Assembly: GCF_019710475.1 (NCBI RefSeq)
Contig: NZ_JAJFAX010000001.1
Coordinates: forward strand, 620,001 to 684,000
Source of the DNA: Glycomyces sp. TRM65418
Lineage (GTDB): Bacteria; Actinomycetota; Actinomycetes; Mycobacteriales; Micromonosporaceae
Reading direction: 5' to 3'
Length of the DNA stretch: 64,000 nucleotides
Shown: positions 25,409-33,452 of the stretch, one piece after another
Layout: every line of letters begins with the position of its first letter
Numbering within the stretch: position 1 is the stretch's first letter
Position numbers and translations under genes: made by a program
Notes under the pieces: model-generated
Database searches by the model: none
Seen by the model: the letters and a program-made list of their open reading frames with translations, nothing else
What the model was told of the DNA's origin: nothing

Positions 25409-26059
25409 TCAGGCGATCGAGGCGACCGCCGCCCGCAACGCGGTGATCTCCTCCGGGTCGGAGTAGCGGGCGACGGCGGCGATCTCGCCGATGTGGACCC
25501 GCTGCTCGGGCGGGAAGGCCGCGGCGACCGCCGCGGGGTCCTGCAGGAGCACCTTGTAGATCTCCAGGCCGGCCGCATAGAAGAGGTCGAGGAGCACGAG
25601 ATCGCCGGAGGCCCGCCGCATCACGTTGCCCGGATTGCGGTCGAGCCCGCCCCAGAACGGCACCTCGGCGCGCGCCTCGGCGTCCAACCGCTCCGCCTCC
25701 AGCCGCACCGCGGTGACCGGATCGGCCGGCAGGGCCGCGTCCCACCGCGCAACGACCCGCTCCGCGTCAGGACCGGCGGCGGGCAGCAGGAACTCCATGA
25801 CCGTGAGACGGCCCCCGCCGGGGAGCGCCGCGTCGAAGTCGATCCGCGGCAGCATCGGATGGTCGGCGAGGTTGCGGCACAAGCGCACGAAGACCCCGTA
25901 CGCGGGCTCGAACGCGCACACGCGGGCCACGCGGGCGCCGTCCGGCGATCGCCAGACCACGGCCCAGTCCCCCACTCCGCACACGTCCCACCCGGCGGCG
26001 AGCAGCCGACCGGCGGCCTCCCGATGCGTCGCACCGCGGAGTTCCTCGAGATTCACCAT
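25409..26059 (-). CDS. Kinase-fold (APH-like) protein
   Basis: The start chosen is ATG 26059 (MVNLEELRGATH), giving 216 residues. WAVVWRSPDGARVARVCAFE looks like the glycine-poor N lobe and LTVMEFLL the hinge; LDRNPGNVMRRASGDLVLLD corresponds to the catalytic and metal-binding loops of aminoglycoside phosphotransferase-like kinases (D-x-x-P-x-N then hhLhD). The protein is short for a full kinase (usually 260-300), and no lysine is obvious in the N lobe, so activity is uncertain. It might be a pseudokinase. No partner is apparent. Confidence 0.6.
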   Translation of the reverse strand: MVNLEELRGATHREAAGRLLAAGWDVCGVGDWAVVWRSPDGARVARVCAFEPAYGVFVRLCRNLADHPMLPRIDFDAALPGGGRLTVMEFLLPAAGPDAERVVARWDAALPADPVTAVRLEAERLDAEARAEVPFWGGLDRNPGNVMRRASGDLVLLDLFYAAGLEIYKVLLQDPAAVAAAFPPEQRVHIGEIAAVARYSDPEEITALRAAVASIA

Positions 26060-26104
26060 GCCCGGGAGCATAGGCGGCCCGGGCGGCATCGCGACACTCC
26101 ATTT

Positions 26105-26395
26105 CCGGCCGTCCTCATCGCCCGCCGCCTCGGGGCCCCGGCCGAGAACGACCGGATCGCCGAACTGCTCGCGTCCCGTCCGTTCGCGACGACCGACGGC
26201 CTGCGGGCCATGGCCCTGCGCACCCTCGACCGGCTCCGCGAGCCCGAGAGCGGCGAGTGGCACGAACGCCGGCTCGGAGTCGACGCGCTCGACCGGGTCC
26301 CGGCACTCCTGCCGCGACGTGCTCGCCGGCACCGCGACGGGACCGGCGAAGACCGACTGGCACGGAATGCCCCGCCGTGCGACGCCGTTGTGCGA
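26105..26395 (+). pseudogene. Possible coding remnant upstream of nmrA-like gene
   Basis: A stretch encoding RRLGAPAENDRIAELLASR and LRAMALRTLDRLREPESGEW has almost every third base G or C and reads like a real helical protein, but no start codon or ribosome site precedes it. A change of frame near 26305 leads into RDVLAGTATGPAKTDWHG. It may be the decayed end of a gene. The family is not recognised. Confidence 0.3.
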
Positions 26396-26428
26396 AAGGC
26401 AGGGTTTCGAGACGTTCAGGAGGCGACC

Positions 26429-27274
26429 ATGCCTATTCTGGTCACCGGAGCGACGGGGAACGTCGGCCGCCACCTGGTCGGGCAATTGGCCGCGGCCGGC
26501 CACCGCGTGCGGGCGCTGACCCGCGATCCGGACGCCGCCGCGTTCCCCGACGGCGTCGAGGCCGTCGGCGGCGACCTGGCCGACCCGTCGAGCCTGAAGG
26601 CGGCCTTCGACGGCGCCACCGCCGTGCATCTCCTGTCGAGCCACCAGCCGGCGAACGAACCGCCCGGGGCGGGGGAAGTGGCGTTGGCGCACGCCGGCGA
26701 ACTCCTGGCGATGGCCGAGCAGGCCGGGGTGCGGCGCGTGAGCGTGCTGTGGACCGGCGCCCAAGGACCGGTCGAGGAGGCCGCGAAGCAGAGCGGTCTG
26801 GAGTGGACGATCGTCCAGCCGGGCAACTTCATGGCGAACGCCCGGCTCTGGGCCGAGGACGTCCGCACCGAGGGCGTGGTGCGCGAACCGTTCGCGCAGG
26901 TGGCGCACTACGTGGTCCACGAGGCCGACATCGCCGCCGTCGCCGCCGCGGCGCTCACCGGCGAAGGCCACGCGGGCAAGGAGTACACCCTGGTCGGCCC
27001 GGAGGGGCTGACCGTCCCGCAGCAGGTCGCGATCCTGTCGCAGGCCGTGGGCCGCGAGATCCGCTACGAGGAGCTCACGGAGGAGCAGGCCGAGGACCGG
27101 ATGCGCGAGCTGGGCATGGGCGACGAGGACATCGACTTCATCGTCGGCTGGAACGCCGACCAGGCCAACGAGGACCGGCTCGCGGCCGAGGCGGCCGACA
27201 TCGCCGCGATCACGGGCCGCCCGCCCCGCGCCTTCGCGCAGTGGGCCGCCGAGCACGCCGACGCATTCCGTTGA
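26429..27274 (+). CDS. NmrA-like NAD(P)-binding oxidoreductase
   Basis: A 281-residue atypical short-chain dehydrogenase. The N-terminal dinucleotide site is MPILVTGATGNVGRHLVGQL, followed by RALTRDPDA and VEAVGGDLADPSSLKAAFDG; WTIVQPGNFMAN matches the NmrA/QOR2 group. Typical members reduce quinones or act as redox sensors; the substrate is unknown here. The ATG at 26429 has GGAGG eight bases upstream. It stands alone and converges on rtcB. Confidence 0.85.
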   Translation: MPILVTGATGNVGRHLVGQLAAAGHRVRALTRDPDAAAFPDGVEAVGGDLADPSSLKAAFDGATAVHLLSSHQPANEPPGAGEVALAHAGELLAMAEQAGVRRVSVLWTGAQGPVEEAAKQSGLEWTIVQPGNFMANARLWAEDVRTEGVVREPFAQVAHYVVHEADIAAVAAAALTGEGHAGKEYTLVGPEGLTVPQQVAILSQAVGREIRYEELTEEQAEDRMRELGMGDEDIDFIVGWNADQANEDRLAAEAADIAAITGRPPRAFAQWAAEHADAFR

Positions 27275-27430
27275 CCCGCATGGACGTCGTCGCGCTGCTG
27301 CGCCCGCTCGGGCGGCGGCTTCGGCGCCGGGCCGCCGCCCGATCGTGCGCAGCGGTCGTCGCGGGTCCGCGGCCAGGGGTGCACGGCCGCCCGGTCCCTG
27401 AGGGTCCGGACGGCCGCTCGGGTCCGCCGG

Positions 27431-28618
27431 TCAGCCCTTGACGCAGACGACCTGGCGCAGGCGGGCGACGATCTCGACGAGGTCGGACTGGGCGGCCATG
27501 ACCGCGTCGATGTCCTTGTAAGCGCCGGGGATCTCGTCGATGACGCCGGGGTCCTTGCGGCACTCGACGCCTTCGGTCTGGGCGATGAGGTCCTCGGCCG
27601 TGAAGCGCTTGCGCGCCGCGTTCCGGCTCATCTTCCGGCCCGCGCCGTGCGAGGCCGACTCGTAGGCCTCGCCCTTGCCGAGGCCGCGCACGATGAAGCT
27701 CGACGCGCCCATCGAGCCCGGGATGATCCCCATGTCCCCCAGCCCGGCGCGGATCGCCCCCTTGCGGGTGACGAGCAGGTCCTGGCCGTCATGGGTCTCC
27801 TCCGCCACGTAGTTGTGGTGGACGGAGACCTCGGTCTCGAAGCGGGCCTTGGGGAACCGCTTCTTGACGACCTGCCGGAGCAGCGCCATCATGACGGCCC
27901 GGTTGCGTCGGGCGTACTCCTGGGCCCAGAACAGGTCGCGCCGGTAGGCCTCCATCTGGGGCGTGTCGGCCACGAACACCGCCAGGTCCGGGTCGGGGAG
28001 GTCCGCGTTGTGCGGCAGTCCTTTCGCCTTCTCGATGTGGTGCTGCGCGAGGGCGTTGCCGACGTACCGGGAACCGGAGTGCAGCATCAGCCACACGCGC
28101 CCATCGTCAGATAGGCATACTTCTATGAAGTGGTTGCCTCCGCCCAGGGTCCCCAGCTGCTTCATCGTCTTCGCCTCGGTCCGGCGGGCCACCGGCTGCG
28201 CCAGTTCGTCGAAACCGGACCAGAACTCGTGCCAGCCGTGCAGGCCGGTCTTGAGGTGGCGGACGTCGACCGAGTTCTTGTGCATGGCCTGGCCGACCGG
28301 AATGGCGACCTCGATGGCCGAACGGAGCCGCCCGAGGTCGTCGGGCAGGTCTTCGGCGGTCAGCGAGGTCCGCTGCGCGGTCATGCCGCAGCCGATGTCG
28401 ACGCCGACCGCGGCGGGCGACACCGCGCCGCGCATGGCGATCACCGAGCCGACCGTCGCGCCGATGCCGTAGTGGACGTCGGGCATGACGGCCACGCCGT
28501 GCACCCACGGCAGCTTCGCGATGTTGTAGAGCTGTCCGAGCGCCTGCGGCTCGACCGTGTCGACGTCGCCCCACAGGCGGATCGGGGCCGCTTTCGATTG
28601 GAGGTCGGTGAAGGACAT
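27431..28618 (-). CDS. rtcB: RNA-splicing ligase RtcB
   Basis: RtcB joins 2',3'-cyclic phosphate (or 3'-phosphate) and 5'-OH RNA ends using GTP and manganese. The 395-residue protein has the Mn-binding VGVDIGCGM, LGGGNHFIEV, HSGSR and HHNYVAEE, and the guanylylated histidine in SASHGAGRKMSR. The start is ATG at 28618. No RtcA, RtcR or archease gene is adjacent. A run of A/T-ending codons (ATA GAA GTA TGC CTA TCT) follows the GGGNH motif, unlike the rest of the gene. Confidence 0.95.
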   Translation of the reverse strand: MSFTDLQSKAAPIRLWGDVDTVEPQALGQLYNIAKLPWVHGVAVMPDVHYGIGATVGSVIAMRGAVSPAAVGVDIGCGMTAQRTSLTAEDLPDDLGRLRSAIEVAIPVGQAMHKNSVDVRHLKTGLHGWHEFWSGFDELAQPVARRTEAKTMKQLGTLGGGNHFIEVCLSDDGRVWLMLHSGSRYVGNALAQHHIEKAKGLPHNADLPDPDLAVFVADTPQMEAYRRDLFWAQEYARRNRAVMMALLRQVVKKRFPKARFETEVSVHHNYVAEETHDGQDLLVTRKGAIRAGLGDMGIIPGSMGASSFIVRGLGKGEAYESASHGAGRKMSRNAARKRFTAEDLIAQTEGVECRKDPGVIDEIPGAYKDIDAVMAAQSDLVEIVARLRQVVCVKG

Positions 28619-28773
28619 GGAGGGACTCCCCTCAGAGGGTTCATTGTGGACAACCGGCCGAGTTGCGGGGTCAATGTTCCTACACCGAGTACCGAACGAT
28701 CAACACCTTTAGCGGGGCCGTTCGGGAGTCCGGCGCAGTCGCCGCCGCATGCGACGCCCGACGACGGGGGTTC

Positions 28774-29688
28774 CTATTGGAGCGCTTCTACGAGGAGGTC
28801 GGTGAGGGCCTTCGCGTACTCGCCGTCGGGGTCGTAGTCGGGGTCGAAGACCGTCAGGTCCATGCCGACGCAGCGGTCGTCGGCCGCGCACGTGGTGATG
28901 ATCTGGCTCAGCTCGCCGAAGGAGATCCCGCCCGGGGCCGGGCCGTCGACCGCCGGCATCACCGAGGGGTCGAGCACGTCGGCGTCCACGTGGAGCCAGA
29001 AGGTCGCCACCTCGCCGAGCGCGTCCAGCGCCCACTCGGCGCTGCGGCCGACACCGTTGGCGCGCAGGTCGGGGACGGTGCGCATCGCGACCCCGGTGGC
29101 CCCGAGCTCGACCCGGTGCGGGTCGTCGGCGCGCAGGCCGAGCAGGACCAGGTGATCGGTGTCCACATAGGGCCGCAGGCCGCCGATGTCGGTGAGGTCG
29201 GGCTGGCCGCGTCCCGTGGCGAGCGCGAGCTCCTCGGCCGCGGCGGCGCCGACGTACTGGGAGTTGCCGGGGTGGCGGAAGTCGGAGTGGGCGTCGATGA
29301 AGACGAGGCCGCGGTCTTGCCGGTCGCGTTCGGTGCGGCGGCGGGCGGCGAGGGCCGGGCCGAGAAGGATCGAGCAGTCGCCGCCGAGGACGAGCGGGAA
29401 GCGCCGCTCCTGCCACAGGCGCTCCACGCGGTCGGCGAGGCGGCGGGTGTACTCGGCGATGGCCTTCGCCTGGCCCACGCCGTCGCCGGGACGCCACGAG
29501 GACGCATCGAAGCGCGGCGGGGTGAGGCACCCGGCGTCGACGGCGTTCAGCCGGGAGAGGAGCCGGTGGTCGCGCAGCGCGCCGGGGGCCTTGGCGCAGC
29601 CGGGCACGGTGCTGGGAGTGGGCGGCCGGAGGCCGAGGTTCGAGGGCGCGTCGAGGATCGCGATGCGCCTCGATCGAGTCGCTGGCAA
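28774..29688 (-). CDS. Arginase/agmatinase-family ureohydrolase
   Basis: A 304-residue dimanganese hydrolase of the family that releases urea from guanidino compounds. Metal motifs are IDAHSDFRHPG and LHVDADVLDPSVMP. The first motif reads GGDCS where arginases and agmatinases have GGDHS, so one metal ligand His is replaced by Cys. The start is TTG at 29688 behind GGAGGTGAGCG. Substrate choice between arginine, agmatine and others cannot be made. It is 4 kb from a spermidine-synthase-like gene, so a role in polyamine supply is possible but not shown. Confidence 0.82.
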   Translation of the reverse strand: MPATRSRRIAILDAPSNLGLRPPTPSTVPGCAKAPGALRDHRLLSRLNAVDAGCLTPPRFDASSWRPGDGVGQAKAIAEYTRRLADRVERLWQERRFPLVLGGDCSILLGPALAARRRTERDRQDRGLVFIDAHSDFRHPGNSQYVGAAAAEELALATGRGQPDLTDIGGLRPYVDTDHLVLLGLRADDPHRVELGATGVAMRTVPDLRANGVGRSAEWALDALGEVATFWLHVDADVLDPSVMPAVDGPAPGGISFGELSQIITTCAADDRCVGMDLTVFDPDYDPDGEYAKALTDLLVEALQ

Positions 29689-29784
29689 CGCTCACCTCCT
29701 CCCACCGCCGGACAGGCCCTAGCTTGTCACAGGGAGCCGCTCCGGCACCAGGCTTGGAAAGCGGATCTCCTCTCCACCGAACGG

Positions 29785-29823
29785 CCGAACCTCCACGTCA
29801 CGGGGTGTGACGCGGAGGTTCGG
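29785..29823. terminator. Terminator after the CnoX-like gene
   Basis: CCGAACCTCC (29785-29794) pairs with GGAGGTTCGG (29814-29823), and CGTCAC/GTGACG extends the stem inward across one mismatch. It starts 15 bp beyond the gene's stop. Confidence 0.85.
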
Positions 29824-29838
29824 ATTCGTCGTATCCGC

Positions 29839-30735
29839 TTAGAAGAGGACGGCGCTGAGCTTGCGGCGGGCCTTCGCCACCGCCGGGTCGTCGACCCCTG
29901 CCACGGTGAACAGCTCGACGAGGCGCTTGCGCACCCGCTCCCGGTCGTCGCCGAAGTTCTTGGCGACCAAGGCGATGAGCCGGTCGTAGGCGGCCTCGGC
30001 CTGGCCCGAGAGGAGCTGGAGGTCGGCCGCGGCGAGCGCCTTGTCGATGTCGTCGGGGTTGGCGTCGGCGACGGCGACGGCGTCCTCCGGCAGGGCCCCG
30101 ACGCGCCGCAGCATCCGCACCTGCGCGAGCCCGGCCTCGGCCTCGGCGGAGGCCGGGTGGTTCTTGAGGTACTTGTCGTAGGCGGCCTCGGCCGCGTCGA
30201 GGTTGCCCTCGACCATGTGGTTCTCGGCGGCGGCCAGCTCGGGGTCGACCGGCTGGGCCACGTCGAGCCCCGCGGCCTGGGTGATGCGGCCGATCCACTG
30301 GCGCAGGGCCTGCTCGGTCTGCGGGCCCTGGAGCAGGTCGAGCGGGCGGCCCTCGGCGAGCGCGACGACGGCCGGGAGCGCCTGGAGCTGGAGCGCGGCG
30401 GCGAGCTGCTGGTTCTGGAGGACGTCGGCCTTGGCGAGGACCCACGCGCCGTTCGCCTCGGCGGCGAGGCGCTGGAGGACGTCGCGGACCTGGAGGCTCT
30501 CGGGGACCTGGTCGGCCCAGAAGGCGACGACGACGAGCGTCTGGAGGGAGCGTTCGAGCACCTCGCTCTGGACGGTCCCATCGGTGACGTCGATGACGAC
30601 GACGCCGGCGCCGCCGCCCGGCGCAGGGTGCTGGTGCGCCGGTGCGGCCTGCTGCTGTTGTTGCTGCTGCGCGGCGGCGGCGAGGGTGCTGAGGTCGACG
30701 CCTCCGGAGAATCGTGACGGTACCTGGTCGCTCAT
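29839..30735 (-). CDS. CnoX/YbbN-like thioredoxin-fold TPR protein
   Basis: The 298-residue protein has a disordered start with a run of seven glutamines (residues about 23-29), a thioredoxin fold (residues about 45-155) and a C-terminal TPR-like helical part. The active-site position reads FWADQVPESLQ, so both cysteines of CxxC are missing and it cannot act as a disulfide reductase. In Escherichia coli the related CnoX protects substrates and passes them to chaperonins; the same holdase role is inferred here. It follows rnhA by 72 bp on the same strand. Confidence 0.8.
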   Translation of the reverse strand: MSDQVPSRFSGGVDLSTLAAAAQQQQQQQAAPAHQHPAPGGGAGVVVIDVTDGTVQSEVLERSLQTLVVVAFWADQVPESLQVRDVLQRLAAEANGAWVLAKADVLQNQQLAAALQLQALPAVVALAEGRPLDLLQGPQTEQALRQWIGRITQAAGLDVAQPVDPELAAAENHMVEGNLDAAEAAYDKYLKNHPASAEAEAGLAQVRMLRRVGALPEDAVAVADANPDDIDKALAAADLQLLSGQAEAAYDRLIALVAKNFGDDRERVRKRLVELFTVAGVDDPAVAKARRKLSAVLF

Positions 30736-30807
30736 GGTGGTGATTCTTCCATTCTCATCGGGGTTCCGAGCCGGGGGCCGGTGGCGGTGTGGGCCGGGCG
30801 GCGCGCC

Positions 30808-31272
30808 TCAGCGGCGTCCGGCGGCCTCGTCGCGGCCCTTGCAGGCGAGCCGGTCGGCCCGCTCGTTGCCGGGGTCGCCGGCGTGGCCCTTGACCCAGCG
30901 CCAGTCGACCTGGTGGCGGGCGGCGGCCTCGTCGAGCCGCCGCCACAGGTCGGCGTTCTTGACCGGTTCCTTCTTGGCGTTGATCCAGCCGTTGCGCTTC
31001 CAGCCGTTCATCCAGGTCATGATGCCGTTGCGGACGTACGAGGAGTCGGTGTAGAGCACGACGTCCATGGGGCGCTTGAGGGTCTCGAGGGCCTGGATGG
31101 CGGCCATGAGCTCCATGCGGTTGTTGGTGGTGGCCTTCTCCGCGCCGTACAGCTCCTTCTCGTGCTCGCCCCACTTCAGGTACACGCCCCAGCCCCCGGG
31201 GCCGGGGTTGCCGGAGCACGCCCCGTCGGTGTAGATGACGGCGGTGTCCTCGTTCGCGTCCGGTTTCGGCAT
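30808..31272 (-). CDS. rnhA: Ribonuclease HI
   Basis: Cleaves RNA in RNA-DNA hybrids with magnesium. The four acidic residues are in [36 protein letters not shown] and GNERADRLA, with the catalytic histidine in VKGHAGD. The length of 154 residues is typical of RNase HI without accessory domains. It starts at ATG 31272, ten bases after the TMEM165-family gene, and is probably expressed from the same message and its riboswitch. Confidence 0.95.
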   Translation of the reverse strand: MPKPDANEDTAVIYTDGACSGNPGPGGWGVYLKWGEHEKELYGAEKATTNNRMELMAAIQALETLKRPMDVVLYTDSSYVRNGIMTWMNGWKRNGWINAKKEPVKNADLWRRLDEAAARHQVDWRWVKGHAGDPGNERADRLACKGRDEAAGRR

Positions 31273-31282
31273 GACCGCCAGC

Positions 31283-31867
31283 TTAGTCCGCCAGCGCGGT
31301 CACGGCTTCGACGCCCAGCAGGACGCCGATCACGAGGAAGAGTCCGGAGGAGACGTAGCGGATGACCTTCTCGGGGATGCGCCTGGCGACCCAGGCGCCG
31401 GCGAACACGGCGAGGAGGTCGGCGGCGAGCATCCCGGCGGTGCCGCCGAGCCAGACGGCCCAGGGGTTGTAGCTGGATCCCAGGCCCATGGCGACGATCA
31501 TGGTCTTGTCGCCGAACTCGGCGAGGAACATGGCGGCGATGACGGTGAGCAGGCCGGAGCGGCGTTCTTTGACGTGGAGGTCGTCGTCCTCTTCCCGGCC
31601 GCCGCGCAGGCCCCAGAGGCCGAAGCCGATGAAGAGGATCGCGGCCGCGAGGCGGATCCAGTCGGTGGGGAGCAGGTTGCCGGCGACGGCGCCGACGCCG
31701 ACGGAGAGGCCGATGAGGGCGCCGATGGCGATGACGAGGCCGAGGATGACCGATCGCAGTCGGTACTTGGTGGCGAAGGTGAGGGCCATGAGCTGGCTCT
31801 TGTCGCCCATCTCGCCGACGAAGACCAAGCCGAAGCTGATCGCGGCTGCGCCCAGGAATGCGTCCAT
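31283..31867 (-). CDS. TMEM165/GDT1-family cation exporter (manganese)
   Basis: A 194-residue protein of six helices with two copies of the family motif ExGDK[ST]: [11 protein letters not shown] in the first half and [11 protein letters not shown] in the second, separated by an acidic loop. Members exchange Mn or Ca for protons. The ATG at 31867 follows GGAGG. A yybP-ykoY aptamer in the leader strongly supports manganese export as the role. The gene is followed immediately by rnhA. Confidence 0.92.
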   Translation of the reverse strand: MDAFLGAAAISFGLVFVGEMGDKSQLMALTFATKYRLRSVILGLVIAIGALIGLSVGVGAVAGNLLPTDWIRLAAAILFIGFGLWGLRGGREEDDDLHVKERRSGLLTVIAAMFLAEFGDKTMIVAMGLGSSYNPWAVWLGGTAGMLAADLLAVFAGAWVARRIPEKVIRYVSSGLFLVIGVLLGVEAVTALAD

Positions 31868-31939
31868 GTGAGGGTGGTCCTCCCAGTGTCGGGGCCGGGA
31901 GGAGGGAAGACGGCGCCCTCGACCCGGCCGTACGGCCTT

Positions 31940-32042
31940 GGTCGAAGGTCTCGCTCGCCTCAACGTTCTGAGGCCGTGCGGCCGGGTCTCCGAGGAGGCC
32001 AGTGTGTCGACCGCAGCGTTGGGAGCTACTCCCCTTCTGCGG
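31940..32042 (-). ncRNA. yybP-ykoY manganese riboswitch
   Basis: Read leftwards, the RNA has AAGGGGAGTAGC (32036 to 32025) and GAGCGAGACCTT (31956 to 31945), the two conserved blocks of the yybP-ykoY family. AAGG and CCTT can close the basal stem, and GC-rich hairpins lie between the blocks. It is about 75 bp upstream of a TMEM165-family exporter, a class often controlled by this Mn-sensing aptamer. A GGCCGTACGGCC palindrome downstream may belong to the expression platform. Confidence 0.88.
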
Positions 32043-32052
32043 TGGCAACTAT

Positions 32053-32084
32053 ACGCCGGGACGGCCCGCGGGCCGTCCCGGCGT
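32053..32084. terminator. Terminator of the MFS gene
   Basis: A 32-bp perfect palindrome (arm ACGCCGGGACGGCCCG) ends 6 bp past the MFS stop and could also insulate the riboswitch operon. Confidence 0.85.
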
Positions 32085-32090
32085 GGTGGG

Positions 32091-33329
32091 TCACACAGTC
32101 GCGGTGGCGGGCGGCTTCGTTTCGGCGGGAGCCGCGGTGGGTCGGTTCAGCAAGCGGCGCATGGTGGTCGGTCCGGCCAGGGCGATGACGACCGCGAGGG
32201 CGGCCGGGACGGCGAGGCCGCCGGTGAGGCCGGTGGCCTCGCCGATGTAGCCGATGGCGGCGGGGCCCAGGAGGAGTCCGGTGGAGCCGGACATGGAGAT
32301 GAGGGCGATGTTGGACGGTGAGCCGCCGGCGGCGCCGACGGCGCTGAAGAGGACCGGGACGATGACGGCGATGCCGCTGCCGGCGAGGAGCCATCCCGTC
32401 CAGGCGAGGGGAAGGCCGCCGGCTGCGCCGTTGAACGAGACGGCGCTGACGAGGACGAGGGCGTAGCCGGCGGCGGCCAGGGCGCCCGCGGCGAGGAGGG
32501 TGCGGGCGGGGCCGAGCTTCGCGCGGATGGGGTCGCCGAAGAGCCGGAACACGGTCATGGCGCAGGCGAAGACGGTGTAGGAGAGCGGCGCGAGGGCGTC
32601 GTCGGCGCCGAGGACGTTGGCGGCGTGGAGGTTGGCCCAGTCGATGGCGCCGGACTCGACGAGGTGGCCGCCGAGGCCGAGCACGAACAGCGCGGTGAGG
32701 AGCACGAAGCCGATGCGGCGCCCGGGGGCGCCGCTGCTGCCGCCGGAGTTGTCTCGACCCGGGGGCGGCAGCAGCGGACGTGTGGACACGGCCATCGCGA
32801 CGGTGCCGATGATCGCGACGGCGATGAGGATGGCCTGGTTGCCGAGGCCCAGGCCGAGGCCGAGGGAGGTGAGGGCGCCGGCGGCGGCGCCGCCGAGGCT
32901 CCAGAGGCCGTGGAAGGCCGAGATGATGGGCCGTCCGTAGCGCTGTTCGAGTTCGACCGAGTGGGCGTTGATGCCGACTTCGATGACGCCGACGCCGACG
33001 CCGTAGAGGGCGGCGGCCGCGAGGAGCGTGCCGTAGTCGGCGGCGAACGCGGGCGCGAGGAGGACGAGCTGGGTGGCCGGGCCGGCCCACAGGAGGAGTT
33101 TGCGGGTGGTGACGCGGTCGGCGATGCGGCCGGTGACGGCCATGGTGGCGAGGCCGACGAGCTGGATGAGGAGGAGGGCGGTGCCGAGCCGCGCTTCGCC
33201 GAGGCCGAGGCGGGCGTCGACGCCGGGGAGGGCGGCGGCCCAGGCGCCCATGACGAAGCCGGAGGTGGCGAACGCGCCGTGGAGGCCGATGCGGGCGCGG
33301 CGAAGGGCGAGCGGTTCCAGGGAGTGCAA
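32091..33329 (-). CDS. MFS transporter, ROK-controlled
   Basis: A 412-residue major facilitator with about 12 helices, loop 2-3 motif GRIADRVTTRKLL and a long central loop near residue 205 rich in glycine and serine. The TTG at 33329 is taken as the start because AAGGA precedes it by seven bases. It belongs to the sugar/drug exporter-like group (FucP/YbjJ type) by overall look; the substrate is not known. It diverges from a ROK regulator, and inverted repeats between them suggest sugar-dependent control. Confidence 0.82.
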   Translation of the reverse strand: MHSLEPLALRRARIGLHGAFATSGFVMGAWAAALPGVDARLGLGEARLGTALLLIQLVGLATMAVTGRIADRVTTRKLLLWAGPATQLVLLAPAFAADYGTLLAAAALYGVGVGVIEVGINAHSVELEQRYGRPIISAFHGLWSLGGAAAGALTSLGLGLGLGNQAILIAVAIIGTVAMAVSTRPLLPPPGRDNSGGSSGAPGRRIGFVLLTALFVLGLGGHLVESGAIDWANLHAANVLGADDALAPLSYTVFACAMTVFRLFGDPIRAKLGPARTLLAAGALAAAGYALVLVSAVSFNGAAGGLPLAWTGWLLAGSGIAVIVPVLFSAVGAAGGSPSNIALISMSGSTGLLLGPAAIGYIGEATGLTGGLAVPAALAVVIALAGPTTMRRLLNRPTAAPAETKPPATATV

Positions 33330-33359
33330 GTGACGGTCCTTATGAGCGCGGGAAGTTTT

Positions 33360-33376
33360 TGTTCTCGATAAGAACA
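33360..33376. promoter_or_regulatory. Inverted repeat, probable ROK operator 1
   Basis: TGTTCT-N5-AGAACA is a perfect inverted repeat in the unusually AT-rich DNA between the divergent MFS and ROK genes. Confidence 0.65.
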
Positions 33377-33407
33377 TAACAAGGCGGCAGCTCCTCGTCA
33401 ATGATTT

Positions 33408-33424
33408 TGTTCCGAGTGAATACA
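33408..33424. promoter_or_regulatory. Inverted repeat, probable ROK operator 2
   Basis: TGTTCC-N5-AATACA has the same size and spacing as the site 48 bp upstream, with a weaker right arm. It lies 29 bp before the ROK start. Confidence 0.5.
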
Positions 33425-33452
33425 TAAATCTTCCGGCTGGCATAATCCGTCC

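Noticed and set aside
26115-26363. Short minus-strand frame of 82 codons
   Set aside because: Arginine/glycine-rich with no motif or ribosome site; it is the shadow of the coding-like plus-strand stretch.
25337-27274. A 645-codon frame running into the NmrA-like gene
   Set aside because: The family N terminus MPILVTGATG with GGAGG upstream fixes the start at 26429; the extension overlaps the opposite-strand kinase-fold gene. Only a short internal part (26105-26395) looks coding.
27275-27430. Terminator between the NmrA-like gene and rtcB
   Set aside because: GC-rich partial inverted repeats are present, but none forms a clean stem comparable to those at the other convergent pairs.
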